Counted from the stretch's first letter, positions 23,204 to 35,070 are shown. The stretch is 60,171 bases of DNA from Branchiostoma floridae (GCF_000003815.2 NC_049989.1:10090361-10150531), one strand, 5' to 3'. Notes: generated by a model not told the origin, from the letters alone. A program made the numbers and translations.

Positions 23204-23563
23204 ATCGTATGATAGGTAGTAATTAAGAGACCTATTTCTCTATTTTAACAACATTGAATAGGAATAAGAAGTCTTGTTGACGAAAGCTATCAACAAACGG
23301 CCGCCATTCAGTTGAAATGTGACGCAAGCTTTAGGTATGTGAGGACATTTGTTGTTCAACACTTTTAGCAAAACCCTAGAAAATATCGTATTATAGGTAG
23401 CAATTAAGGAAAATATCTCTATTTTAGCGAAATTGAATAGAAACAAGAAGTCTGGTAGAAAATTACTAGTATAAACAAATAACCGCCATTTTGAAATGTG
23501 ACGCAAGATTTAGGTATGTAAGGACATTTGTTGTTCAACACGTTTAGCAAAACCCTAGAAAAA
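23204..23563. repeat. Two-copy direct tandem repeat, ~181-bp unit
   Basis: ATCGTATGATAGGTAGTAAT at 23204 recurs as ATCGTATTATAGGTAGCAAT at 23385. The units run in parallel through CTCTATTTTA, GAATAG, AAGAAGTC, CCGCCATT, GAAATGTGACGCAAG, TAGGTATGT, GGACATTTGTTGTTCAACAC and AAAACCCTAGAAAA. They differ by substitutions and small indels, so the duplication is not recent. Confidence 0.85.
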
Positions 23564-24174
23564 ACACCGAGGTCACTGGAAGAGTTAGTGAAATCTGCTT
23601 TCTGTGCCACTCACATCTCCGTCACGTTTGGAATCCCTTAGACACATATGATATACAACGCCAGATAGATTGTCAATAGACTGTCAGCATTTTTCTATGA
23701 TGACTCCTATACCTGTCAGAATACATGATATTGTCATTTTGACGTTTATTAATAATTGATAATAGAGCTCATTTTGTGTTTCACCGGGCAGAGATTAAAA
23801 ATGAGGGCGCCTGTAAAAAAAGATTCAAACTAAATCAAGCGGATTTTGCTAATGTAAGCATGTAAAAACTTATAAAATATACATATATATTGCAATTATA
23901 CCTTTGCTGCTTTTTGTTACAACATAGTATATAAAATTTGCTATTTTAAGTGATCATTTATTGGAGAATCAACATAATATATAATTTCTAGAGCAGCCAG
24001 TTATTGCTAGTAAACTAAGGTTTTTTTTTACTTTCGAACGAAAATAGAATTTCATTTTGTTCACTACTGTAAGCTTTATTCGCAATGGGTGGACTATTAG
24101 CTTGTCTTCTTTTTTTCTTCTTCTTTCGAATGTTAAGTGTTAAGCTACATCACATCAGTCCATAGATGAAAGTA

Positions 24175-24274
24175 NNNNNNNNNNNNNNNNNNNNNNNNNN
24201 NNNNNNNNNNNNNNNNNNNNNNNNNNNNNNNNNNNNNNNNNNNNNNNNNNNNNNNNNNNNNNNNNNNNNNNNNN
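24175..24274. other. Assembly gap (100 N)
   Basis: Exactly 100 ambiguous bases, the conventional size for a scaffold gap of unknown length. Distances across it cannot be trusted. Confidence 1.
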
Positions 24275-24459
24275 TGATATGGAATATATTGTGGATCAAA
24301 TTAGATATCTACACAGATATCAACTGATATTACTGCAGATATATTCACATGTTAAAGGATTTTGTACAGGTTGCTTTCTTATCCGGTATAAAATTGACTA
24401 TCTTAGACGACGTTTTAGACATAAGTATTACAAGTCACTGAACCTCAGTATGGTTAGTA

Positions 24460-24684
24460 CTGTAAATGCAGAAATTTTCGCGGTGGTTTTATGTTCGCAG
24501 TTTTCGCGTTACAAATTTACTATGAACTTAAAACCACCGCGACCATTTTTCAATGGCAGTATTTCAGTATTAGTATATAAACAAACTACAGTGTATGATG
24601 CTACCGCGAACTTAAAACCACTGCAAACAGTAATTTTCTCGTTACCGCGAAATTAAATCCCCGCGAACTTAAATGACTTTACAG
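24460..24684. mobile_element. TA-flanked MITE with CTGTAAATGC ends and CGCGAACTTAAA motifs
   Basis: The left end CTGTAAATGCAGAAATTTTC with GCGGTGGTTTT and the right end CCGCGAACTTAAATGACTTT plus ACAG are inverted repeats bordered by TA. Internal TAAAACCACCGCGA / TCGCGGTGGTTTTA blocks recur inverted. This terminal pattern is common in marine invertebrate genomes. Confidence 0.8.
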
Positions 24685-25399
24685 TAATGTAGGGGTTACC
24701 ATGGGGCACTTGTAGTCTGCCGTCGTCTTTCTGCTACCTTTGACTTAGCCAGCCCATTCATTTGACCTTTATTGTTCAACAGGGGTCCTATGGAGGCCAT
24801 GACGCGCCTGAGGTGTCAGTTGTTCTAAACTAAAGAATGCCTGACGCGCTGGGGCCCCAGGGATGGGTGGTTCTCATACGACAAACGAACGCCAGACGAT
24901 CATTTTGTAGTCTTTTCACACTTGGGGCTACCGAAAGGGTTTTTTCTTTGTACAATAGACGAAGTAAACAAATTGAAATAAACATAACACACATGATACC
25001 AGAACGCAAGGTATACAAACGTGCAACGTAATAAAAATGCAGCTCAAACAATAACAATGATCTTTATCTACACGTTCTTGCCATATCGTACAGTGTCAGT
25101 GGGAGAGACAAGACACTTAAAGCTATGCTACACTATTACCTCTTATATCGTTTACAAAATGGTTAAATATATTACATAAAGTACATTGGAAGCGAGATCT
25201 TAAAGCTGTTGAAGCATTGATATAGAATCACCAATTAAGTTTATAGTTCATAACTACAATCATACCGTATAACCATTGCATGTCTTTGAAGAGATTCATC
25301 AGTCACGTATGATTTAATACAATATTCTTCAATCAGGGACTCTAAAATACATTTGAAAACTTGTGTTTTACATGTTTCAAGAGTCGCTGGTCGAAGAAT

Positions 25400-25650
25400 A
25401 TTCCATTAACGAGATATCAAAACAGGAAGTTCCGCTGCAGTACTTTACCAAAATGCTAGGGGGCCCAAAATCTAATCGTTTTCAGGTCTCATCAAGACCT
25501 ACCCACAGGCCAAATATCAATACAATCCATTTAAACGTTCTCAAGCTATGCTGGTTTTCTACACACATGCATACATACAAACGCTACCGAAAATATAACC
25601 TTCTTGGCGAAGGTAACAATACATGTATTATTATATGAAACGATAACCTC
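25400..25650. repeat. Dispersed repeat, GGGGGCCCAAAATC family
   Basis: GAAGTTCCGCTGCAGTAC, AGGGGGCCCAAAATCTAATC, TCAAGACCTACC, ATACAATCCATTTAAACG and CTTCTTGGCGAAGGTAA occur in order. Related copies lie near 18000-18880 and 39760-39985. It is non-coding and its class is not identified. Confidence 0.55.
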
Positions 25651-26359
25651 AATGAAAGTTGGCAAATTCGTGGAAAGTAGACAGCTGCAGTATATAAAGA
25701 TATCTCAATTTGAACTTTGCCTGGGGACATTACAATTATATCGCCCTGTACAGGGAAGGGCTGATGGAATCTTGGGTATCTGTGAAAATAAGGGTGTGTT
25801 AGGGGTGTGGTTGACTAGTCAAGGAAAGGCTCAGAAGACAAATTCCCCCTTAGAGTAAGATTTTAAGGGGCACAATTGTAAGTTGCAAACCTAAGACGTC
25901 ACACAATACAGCATCTACTAAGAGATTTGAATGAGAGCCGTTTACAAAGACAATGCTGACTGTGTTTGACAACATATTGACTACGGTTCTTACATCATTT
26001 GTTACGTACCCCTACCCCCGCATTCTTTCATAAGGTCATTTTTTCTTTCTTTTATCCATTCACCAACTCGTCTGTTGACCGGCCGGTCCATTCATTCGCT
26101 TGCCCGTTCGCGGCCAAAACCTATGATCTATTTGGCCATTAACTCGTTTAATAGGGCTCTCTTGTAGCATGGAAAATGTTTTCATTCCTTTTCACCGCAT
26201 CCGACTACGGTTAAGGAGAACAACCGCTTCGACAATTGTGAAATTGTGCCTAATGTGTTTTTTAAAGAAATGAATACCCTGTGAGTGCTCTAAATTTGTG
26301 ACACAAATTTTGAGTTGATAATAGACAACATTTAAGTACGGGCGTGGCAAGGTTAGGCA

Positions 26360-26520
26360 AGTTGTTGTTGTTGTTTATTAAGAAACCTTTTAGCCCTTAC
26401 GGGCTAATCTTCCAAGGTTCAATCAACATGAATCAACATGACAATCAACATGAATACATACATTTTTAAAAATACAACAATCACAAAGTATTTACAATAT
26501 CACTTGAATGAGGCAAGAAT
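26360..26520 (-). mobile_element. 5'-truncated LINE 3' end with (GTT)n tail
   Basis: GTTGTTGTTGTTTATTAAG is followed by the hairpin TTAGCCCTTACGGGCTAA and AATACAACAATCACAAAGTA. On the minus strand this reads as a short hairpin followed by an AAC/AAT simple tail, the usual 3' end of L2/CR1-type LINEs. It differs from the GGGCATGAATTTGCAA tail family elsewhere in the window. Confidence 0.5.
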
Positions 26521-27134
26521 GAGCCCCTATCTACGCCTTAAAAACCTCAAGATGCCACCACGCCCAACCTTAAGAATCGTTAGTTGTAAATAAGGGCTTG
26601 TTCATAAACGTCGTGTTCTGTTGAGTTGAAAACATCATTTTACACTTTCAAAATATACCCAAAAAGCTCGTTGACATACCCTAACGTGGATTTTTTTTGT
26701 CTCATTGTGATATAAAAATATTTTTTGTACTCGTATTAATATCAAAGTGTCCACCCTTAGAATGAGGGCGTCTCCCTACTTCATACTAGTACAATGTAGT
26801 TACACTCATCTTGATAATTGCTCATTGACCGAGAACAGTACCGAGAAATGAAGTGTATGAAGTAGAAAAGAAGACATTGAGTTTTTTTAATGAAATGCGT
26901 TACATGACCATAGAAGTCAAGTAATTGTACTTACGGTTATGGCATCAATGTGTAAAAAATGACGAACAGGAACAAGAATGAGTTGCGGTAAAATGTTTGT
27001 TATCTTCTGACCAATATATACATCTATGGGTTTCTTTATATTTCTAAAACATCACAACTCTGAAGAGGTTGTATTGCTTGGGAGTCCCGTTCTTCTGAAG
27101 TTCGTACAAAGTTATGAAGTTCTTACAAATTAAT

Positions 27135-30100
27135 CTAATTGCGACTGATAGCGCACAGACTGTGGGGCTGAGCGGCGAGGGAGAAACCCATGACCCCATC
27201 CATAGGTGGGACAGGAGCGCCCTCTGGCAACTTGAAACTGAAGCGCTGCACCATGGTGACAAGGAACAGGAAGGCCTCCGACTTTGCCAGCTGCTTTCCA
27301 GGGCATGCCCGACGCCCTGTGAGGAAAATGTCGGAATATGAGGGAAATTGTCAATTTTGACAAAGAGATAATAAATAAATGTCTTACAGTGCTGAAGTTT
27401 TACATTGGAAAATGCCTCAGCGTGTTTGTTTTACAACGACACAAATGAAGTTTCAGTGGATGTGATATCAATGGCATTTCTATGTATATGTGTTCAACTA
27501 AAAAGCACTCAGTGGAAAGAAAACTTTTTATCGACTGTTAGTATGGCAAGTTTATTATTGGAACTGCGTTGCTGAAGTAAATGTAGCGAGTGCACATTTC
27601 GTAGCATAACGTTAGGTCACCTTTATCCGTGGGGTAACGTATTTCCGTTGTATTTAAAAATACCGAATTTTGGGATCGTCAAGTTAAAGACAATAGTTTC
27701 ACACTGAAATATTTTGAAAATATTTCAATCTGAAACCCACGCCTTTTAACTTGCATATCGATACACATTTTTTAACACAGCGGATATAGGTTACCCCACG
27801 GATAAAGGTGACCTAACGTTACCTCGCGCTATGAACAGTACATGTAGAAGATCCGTACGTACCTAGGCTGAAAGGCGCGTATGATGGCGGGTTGGTTAGC
27901 ACCTTCCCGTCAGGCCCGATGAACCTTGCGGGGTCGAACCGCTCGGGCTCGGGCCAGTACTCCGGGTCCATGTGAAGAGACCACAGGTTGGCGTACACCT
28001 GAGGGGAGGCAGTCAAGAAACATTTCTTCATTCTATAGATTGTACTTAAGTTGTGCTCACCTACTCTAGGACTGAGAAATTATATATAAATGTTATATCC
28101 AAAAGATACAAACTTCGTCTTGAAGTCCCTGGCTAACGCTTAGGTCACATTTCCAAACTGTGGCCCGGCCGGGCAGCTTTCGGGAGCGAAAAGAATTACA
28201 TTGTATATAAAAGACATCAAAATACACATAATGTCAATATAAGATTCATAGGCTCAATATGTGTATATTTTAAGGTATACATTTTAATTTCCCGATAATG
28301 GGCCCCGGTTTAGAAATGTGACCTATAGGCCTAAGCCTTGTATAGATCAATACATTACACATCTCGAGCTTTCCCGGTTTAGGCGTACATGTACTGCATA
28401 TTTCCAAACCGGGCCCAGCCGGGCGGCTTTTGGGAACGGATTAAGTATGATAGAAAAGACATAAAAGATACCAGGCTACTAAGAGAATAGTCGTGGGCAT
28501 CTTTTTTTTATATTTTACGTCTACATTTCTATTTTTCGTTTCCACAAACAGCCCGGCAGGGCCCCGGTTTGGAGAAGTGATGTTAGCCATACCTGTGTGT
28601 TTTGTGGGATTTCGTAGCCGTTGAGAGTAGCACCAGGCCCGGCCATGTGCGGCACGGAGAGCGGTCCGGGTGGGCGGATCCGGAGCACCTCGTGTAGGAA
28701 GGCGTCGGTGTAAGGCATCTCGGGGCGATGTGCGAGGGAGACCGGCGCGTCCCGGCCCACCACCCGGTCCACCTCCTCTTGAACCTCCCGTTGGATGTCT
28801 GGGTGAGTGGCCAGGTACAGCAGTGCCCAGCGCTGTGTGTTCATGGACGTGTCCGTACCTGCTATGAACAGGTCAAAAATCAGCGCCACAAGACACTCCT
28901 CGCTGAAGTTGCCCGCGAGATCGTTCGAGTTCAAGTCCATGCCCCTCCACATCTGGTGAAGATACGCGTCGATGACATCCCTCTTTACCTCAGGATCGAA
29001 ACTGTCCTGGTGTTTCTGGACGATCTTCTTTAAGAAGTCGTCGATCTTGTCACAGTTGTCCATGACTTCGTTGCCGAGCCGGGACAGGAAGGGGACGAAG
29101 CGAGCCCACGGGAAGAAGTTGAAGATTTGCCCGACCATCGACAGGCGAGTCCCGCGCTCGAGGAGATCCAGCATCCGTCGGAAATCTTGGTCGTCGTACG
29201 CGAACCTCGAGCCGAACACCACGGAACAAATGATGTTAGAGGCGGCATTGGACAGAAGATTCCCCGTTTCTGTAGAGTAGAGAAACCAAATTTCAAACAT
29301 ACATTCAACAAAAAAATAGAAACGTTATAATGTCAAGTATGATAAACTCGCTGCAGACTTCCTCCAATTTGTCCAACTCCTCAAAATATTTCTGAATTGA
29401 AAGAAGATTACCTATTGGACGGCCGTTGTAACTAGCAAGCCAATTGCAGAGCTCATTTGCTTCTTCCTGGATCCGGAGCTCCATGGACTTTTTCCCTAGA
29501 CCAAAGTCTCGTAGGGTTGTCGTCAAGAACTTGCGGTTGGCCTTCCATGCTGAGTTGTAGTGACCGAATATCACACCTGTGTGGTTAAAATAAAGTCGTC
29601 ATCAGAAACTGTGCATCAGTCTGTTGTTATTGGGTGGGACGACTACTCTCTCTTGGCAGCCAGGGGCTGGATTGTGAGGAGCTTGCAATAGGCAAGGCTA
29701 AATCGTAAGGGTCTAGAGTGGCTGCAATTCGGAGCTAACTCAGGTGACCTCAGTACGACTGTCGCAAGTGTCTGGAGCAAGCTGCAATTCGGCGTCACTC
29801 CAGTGACCTCAATACGACAGTGATTCCCCAGGTGCGGCCAAGGGACTGTAGGTTTTGAACCACTCACACCGCACCATCGCACGTGTGGCGGGTTCTTTAA
29901 CGTGCCTGGGGTATAGCTCTCCCCAGACACGGGACCTCCATTTGGACTGTGTCGCTTTCATGGTTTGAATTGTTCCAAAGAAATCGTGACTTTGTGGCGG
30001 TCTTTGTGATTTGATTTATGTTTAAAAATGTTCTCAAGAATAAAAAAGGGATTCATGACATCCCGCCATACAGGCGAACTCAATATTTGCCTGTCTTTGC

Positions 30101-30820
30101 TGACAAACTTCACGAAGCTGATCGGAATCAATTAGAAAAAGCCTGAAAGGAAATGTGCTTAGTGACCCGCAGAACAACTATGTCACCGCCTGGAATCCGA
30201 CAAACGTTTGGTTAACCAGCCTAAATGGTGAAAAAAAATTGCCCCGCAGGTCATTTTTTTTATCAGGACTTCACTCATGAAAATTTGTATCATTGTTAGA
30301 GCTTGATTTTTTTATACTACCCAATCCCTCATGCCCTCAATAGAAAGCGGCCTGCAAATTTGAGCTTCTCGTGCATTGATAGAGGTTTAACAAACTAGAG
30401 TAAGAGCGGAATGACCATAATGAAGACTTGGAGACCAGCCCTACCTTTCCCACCGTGCCCGATTCGGTCGAACACGAATAAGCGGGGCCTGTCGGCAAAC
30501 TCGTCGGCTTGTTTGACGAGGGCCTCCCGCACGGCCTCCCAGCCGTTCACGATGACCACGTCGTCGGACCCCATCCTGACGGTGTAAACGTCGCCGTACT
30601 GCTGGCGCCACTCGGTGAACTTCAGGTGCGGCTGTTTGGTGAGGCTGGGCAGGTTACCGATCACCGGCCAGGCTCGCGGACCCGGCGGGAGACGAGGCCT
30701 CTTCAGCCGCCCGAGTAGGACAGCCGTCGCGAGGAACGACACGAGCAGGACCAGAACGGTGCTGATGTCTAGGACACCTGCAACCACCTTCACAACGTTC
30801 ATCGCAAAAGCTAAGAACAT
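27135..30820 (-). CDS. Cytochrome P450, CYP2 clan, five coding exons
   Basis: Complete minus-strand gene. Coding exons, 5' to 3': 30820-30445, 29576-29412, 29269-28593, 27998-27863, 27316-27135. All junctions are GT/AG and in phase (1, 1, 0, 1), giving 1536 bases and 511 residues, normal for a microsomal P450. Visible features: an N-terminal hydrophobic anchor (DISTVLVLLVSFLATAVLLG), basic residues and the PPGP hinge; FADRP in exon 1; I-helix AGTDTS; K-helix E-V-L-R; PERFDPARF; and the heme loop FSLGRRACPG, formed across the last intron, with the axial Cys. Enzymes of this kind are ER-bound monooxygenases acting on lipids, steroids or xenobiotics with P450 reductase; the substrate cannot be told. 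The five-exon layout is like that recalled for CYP2U1 and CYP2R1 rather than nine-exon CYP2 genes. An alternative start at 30802 is possible. Introns 3 and 4 contain MITEs. Confidence 0.95.
27607..27821. mobile_element. MITE family B, perfect 32-bp inverted ends
   Basis: 27607-27638 (TAACGTTAGGTCACC, then TTTATCCGTGGGGTAAC) is the exact reverse complement of 27790-27821. The interior is 150 non-coding bases, partly palindromic (AAATATTTTGAAAATATTT). It lies wholly in the last P450 intron, 41 bases from exon 4. Relatives are at 37184-37403 and 19961-20060. Confidence 0.92.
28131..28337. mobile_element. MITE family A copy 1 (GGCCCGGCCGGGC ends)
   Basis: The left end GGCTAACGCTTAGGTCACAT plus TTCCAAACTGTGGCCCGGCC is mirrored by the right end GGGCCCCGGTTTAGAAATGT plus GACC...GCC. 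The element lies in P450 intron 3. Copies 2 and 3 are at about 28399-28588 and 37397-37608. Confidence 0.75.
28399..28588. mobile_element. MITE family A copy 2, adjoining a splice donor
   Basis: The left end TATTTCCAAACCGGGCCCAG and right end GGGCCCCGGTTTGGAGAAGT plus GATGTTAGCC are inverted copies. On the minus strand the element begins only four intron bases after the exon 3 / intron 3 boundary at 28593. Confidence 0.75.
29640..29960. repeat. Dispersed repeat in P450 intron 1
   Basis: GGCTGCAATTCGGAG...GACCTCAGTACGAC is followed by AGCTGCAATTCGGCG...GACCTCAATACGAC, an internal duplication of about 70 bases. After it come GTGTGGCGGGTTCTTTAACG and CACGGGACC, motifs of a dispersed repeat also hinted at near 39585-39625 (CACGGGACCCCCGTTCTACG). 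The class is unknown. Confidence 0.45.
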
Positions 30821-30912
30821 GGTTAACTGTGTGTAGTTTTCCCTTCTCGGACTATTTCCCTTCTCCCTACTATAGTTGTGTCCTATAAATATATATAGTT
30901 GTGGCTGGGTCG

Positions 30913-30920
30913 CTTTTATA
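30913..30920 (-). promoter_or_regulatory. TATA box of the P450 gene
   Basis: On the minus strand CTATAAAAG lies about 95 bases before the start codon at 30820, which would place transcription start near 30885-30890 and give a leader of about 65 bases. A second AT-rich TATA-like run (TATATATATTTATAG) follows it and is less well placed. Confidence 0.6.
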
Positions 30921-31795
30921 GCCTTCAGTGACCCCGGTGGCATCAGACGACTGGACATCAATTGGATCAATCACGACATACTCTCAACGTCTATTTCAAG
31001 CCTTGCGATTGGTCCATGTTTCTCTCGCACTTCCAAAAACAACGGTGATTGGACGGACGAGAGCCGGCACCTTTCAGACCACTAATTAACTCGTATTCTT
31101 GAAGACCAATTAGAAGGGAACAAAAAGTGACCTATTTCATCACCATATGCTTTTAAAGGTTGTCAGACCGTATCTAAATAAATGCGACAAACGCGAGGTA
31201 TTGTGAAATAAAGAGAAAGACGGATCAAAAGAGAGTATTTGAGACGGATATAATTTTTTGCATACATTTACGTCACAATGACAAGAAGTCCTCTTAATCC
31301 TTTACACCGGATATGCTTGAGGCGGTTTAATCCTGCCACTGTATACTTAAGTCGGATCATCCCCTCTGACTTTTTAAGTAGGGCAGTAGAGCAACGAGAG
31401 GGTCCCAACGGGTGGCCTTTGTCACAGGATTATCCTCTTCGTGCTTTTCTACCGTGCCTAGGACGCCATGGGGAGGGTTTAGGAGTTCTACAACTGTTGG
31501 GTTTGTAGTCAACAAACGCCTCGGTCTTCCTTTAAAGGTGATAAGTCGTGAATTTCGCCCTGAAGCGTTAAAGGATATTCAAATCGTCCAGATGTCTGTA
31601 AATGGAGCCTCGGGACTAGAAACATCACTCGCAACTATAGCTCCGACTTTAGACAAGACCAGAGACGTATCGACTCAAACCGTTGGTATGACGTGGACGC
31701 ACAACTTTAAAATCCAGCGGTCTTGTGACCAAAGGTTGTCGTAGAGCCTTGTCGACACAGTCCTGACCAGCCTCTATGCCATAGCATGACATAAA

Positions 31796-33009
31796 CGAGG
31801 GCCCCCAAGGGGGGGTACCGACAACGCTGTACGCTAAATTCGGGAGGACCAGCTACGTAATACGCTAAATTCTGGAGCTTCATTACGCTCTACGCTAAAT
31901 TACGAAGTTCTCAAACGCATTATGCAAATCTTAATCGCCTTTTGGGTGAATTTCGCGGACGGCAGAACAGTTAAAGAGGAGATCTAAACACTAAACAAAA
32001 CTGATAATTCCATCAACAATATTCAAACCTTACTTAAATGATATAAAAGTGCTGGCCAGAGGCGGCGGTAGCAGTTATGTGACATTACTTTTCAGCACTT
32101 GTAGCACCGGTAGCGGAGGCATGGCAGACCTTGGGGCGTCCGGGGCATGCTCCCCCGGGAACATTATAAAATCTTGACCCTCTGAAACACTATTTTCTGC
32201 ATTTTGAGGGGAAATTTTGTTGGTAGACTAAGCTAAGGTGAATGACATTTCTATTAGAAATCCAACTTCTTTTCGTCCCAACGCAATTTCGACCGCCGAA
32301 AGAACGAGCCGTCGCAAGGTAGGTAAAGGGAAATTTTGAAAGCTGGATCCTCTGAAACGCTATTTCCTGCACTTTGAGGAAAAATTTTGCTGGCAGACTA
32401 TACTTAATTTGATTACGTTTCTGTCAGAAAAAAATATTTTTGAGGGCAACGAGTGCCGGAGCGTCGTGAGCGCCGGAGGCCCAAGCCGTCGCAAGGGACG
32501 TCCAGAGAAAAAAATGAAATCTTGAACATCCGAAACATCATTTCCTGCATTTGAGGGGTACATTTTGCTTGTTAATTACGCCAAGTTAGATAATGAAATT
32601 TCTATTATTTAAAAAGGTTTTGGGGGGGGGGGGGGGACGACGCTCCCGCAGCATATTTTCACAATGTCCAGTGTCGAAGGGGCGAGCCATAGCAAGGAAG
32701 GTCCGGCGAAATTTTGAAATTTGGACCCTTTGAGACGCAATTTCATGCATTTTCACGGGTAAACTTTGCCGGTAGAGTTTAAGTTTAATGAAATTTTGAT
32801 TATGCTTTACGAACGATTCATATAAATTACGTTTTACGGCAAATTCTGGTTAGCCTCCACGTAATACGTTGAATTAAAGAGGCCAATATCGCTCGACGCA
32901 AAATACACCGATTACGCTCTACGTTGAATTCGAGCGGTCCCGCTACGGAGTACGTAGAATTAAAACCGCCGATTACGCTCTACGGAAAAGGGCTTTGGGG
33001 CCCTCATAA
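31796..33009. mobile_element. Composite element with tandem internal units and GAGGGCCCC ends
   Basis: The ends are inverted: ACGAGGGCCCCCAAG at 31796 and CTTTGGGGCCCTCAT ending at 33009. Just inside, both ends carry several ATTACGCTCTACGCTAAATT-like sentences. The interior has four diverged units of about 170-200 bases, marked by CTCTGAAACRCTATTTCCTG and GAGGGGAAATTTTG, near 32180, 32350, 32530 and 32730, with GCCGTCGCAAGG between them. A run of 15 G lies at 32622-32636. No transposase is visible. Confidence 0.6.
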
Positions 33010-33367
33010 ACCGTCTGTCGTACGTGACTGTGCCTTCACATGTAAGAGCTGGTCACGACTGACGTGAAATCGTCGTACCGGATTGCAAGGCTCAGAGAGT
33101 GTTCTTGGAACAGCCAAACATATGTCGACTTGTTTTAGATCATAGGCGGTGGTTGGTTCTGCCATAGCTAGCCGGTTGGAAAACTCAAGTCGACGAGCTG
33201 CTACGAATGTAACGGCGCCGTATCTGAAAGTTACCTGATGTAGCACCAAACACTAACTGCGCTGGCTATAGGAAAATAATTTACCACGGGAACCAGAGTT
33301 CTATTGGCCAGAATACGGAATCATTTCAAGGGGCGAATATATAATATTATCTCTCTCGTAGACTAAC

Positions 33368-33468
33368 TTAGCTTGGTATCCAGCCGTATTATGGCTACCG
33401 AGTCTCTTTTGTCCTCTCCATAAATTTAAGGCTCGGGAGCCTATAATACGGCTGGATACCAGGCTAAG
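33368..33468. mobile_element. Short hairpin MITE (TAGCYTGGTATCCAGCCG ends)
   Basis: TTAGCTTGGTATCCAGCCGT plus ATTAT is matched inverted by ATAATACGGCTGGATACCAG plus GCTAA, with about 50 bases between. The centre also pairs partly (GGCTACCGAG with CTCGGGAGCC). It is probably a small non-autonomous DNA element. Confidence 0.75.
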
Positions 33469-34789
33469 AATGACTCTCCTGGCCGATTCCTCACCCCATT
33501 TTTGTCAAATTCAAATTCTGATTCAAATCCCACAGGAAGGCCTGGTGGAGGCTAGAGTAGTGCTGTTAGAAAAAAACTCGAGTTACCAGAAAAAAAATAG
33601 GAGACTTGACGCTATGTGACCAGTTTAACACATAACTATACTATGATTGTGTACGTATATTGATAGAACTTGTTCATTTTCTAATTTACGTTTTTGTTTT
33701 ATGTTTAGCGATAACTGTCAATATAACGCTATTTTACACTTCCAAACAAGTTTATGTAAGGTATGGTTCAAACAAGGAGGTTGGTTCAAACGATCTCAGG
33801 CTATGGTTTCATCACTCTTTACCCCCTTGTCATACAACAGTACCCCCCGGGAGGTCTGACTACTCAACGCCATGACAAGTTGGTCGGTCCATTCTCCAAT
33901 GCCCCTGTCACCAATACAATCTCCTTTTCACCGCACACAAAGAACGAACACAAGCACCAACGCCAAGAGCAAATGTTTCCCTGTACTATTTCTGTGTCGT
34001 CGGGTAATATTTAGAACACAGGCGGGTGTGAACTTTCGGTGACCCGGCTTCAACTCTTGCTGACCCGATCCGATGACTTCATTTGCTGACCTTTTTGTCG
34101 ACTCCAGATAACTAGAATAAATCATCTTATCAGCCAAAATGTAAGATTACCAATTACAATTGACTACCTATGCGTTAAACAACGATAGAGGGAAAAACGG
34201 AGGGGGTCAGGTAGGGTACAGGGACACTGCGTGAACTCTGGATGCCCTCAGAATAGTAAAGAGTCGGTGATCAATATCATCTTTGGGCGTATCTAAAACC
34301 ACCGTAATTACCTAATATCCACGTGAAGTACTCGTGAGGAAAACCGCAAAGCAAATTTGAAAAATAAAAGATCTGTAGTACACTCTGGGAGGGTTTGTAG
34401 TGTGGTCTTACGGCGGTCGCCTTCGTCGAAGGTCTTTGTCGTACGATTTGATGTCGTAGGATTTTCTACTTGTTACAGCACAAACTCCCGCCAATTAAAA
34501 GACAGCGACTTTCGGTGAAAGACGGCTGAAGTTTGCACAACACATGTGCCACTATACCAAAAACACCCTCATCTTTTTTATCGTACGAGAATCGAACGAT
34601 AAATGATATCAGCCCCATAGTAAGAATGTCCTGGCCTCAGCTTCTAGTACAAATTTTTTGGATCGTTCTCGTCTGTAGCAAAAACTTAGTAACACATTCA
34701 GGCTATTTTGCTTGTTTCAGGGGAATTCCCCTTCTTGTAGTAAAGCAAAAAAATGCTTTCTGTCAGGCACTTGTTGGGAACCGTAACTA

Positions 34790-35070
34790 TGGCGTCGTGT
34801 GTGGCGTAACTGGTAGAGCGTTCGGCTCGGAATCTAGAGGTCCCTAGTTTGATATTCGCCGTGCGTCCGTCGTTGTGCCCTTGGGAAAGGCACTTTACAT
34901 GACTTTCCTCACTTCACCCAGGTGTAACTATGGGTACCTGACTTCCGTCGGGGAGGTAAAAGAAAATACTACCTTTACCTCCTGTCTGTGCTGTGTATGT
35001 GGCACTGTTAATATAACTGGAGTGCAGTGCTACATTGTCCTTGTCTGTCCAAAAAAACAAGTACAAAAAC
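34790..35070 (+). mobile_element. tRNA-derived SINE
   Basis: The head carries a pol III box A-like TGGCGTAACTGG and a degraded box B (GGTCCCTAGTTTGATATTC). Then follows GTGCCCTTGGGAAAGGCACT plus TTACATGACTTTCCTCACTT, a conserved SINE core also present, inverted, in the element at 40728-41241. The core resembles the V-domain type of SINE core; that assignment is from memory. It ends near an A-rich stretch at about 35050-35070. Confidence 0.7.

Larger units (their letters stand above)
23564..27134. other. Intergenic region with gap and repeats
   Basis: AT-rich sequence with no supported gene. It contains the assembly gap, a CTGTAAATGC-ended MITE (24460-24684), a dispersed GGGGGCCCAAAATC repeat (about 25400-25650) and a LINE 3' end (about 26360-26520). 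Confidence 0.5.

Noticed and set aside
28399-28592. Intron created by a transposon (introner) in the P450 gene
   Set aside because: The element lies four bases inside the donor, but the intron position agrees with an ancestral CYP2 site and the intron also contains another element and unrelated sequence. Insertion into an existing intron is simpler.
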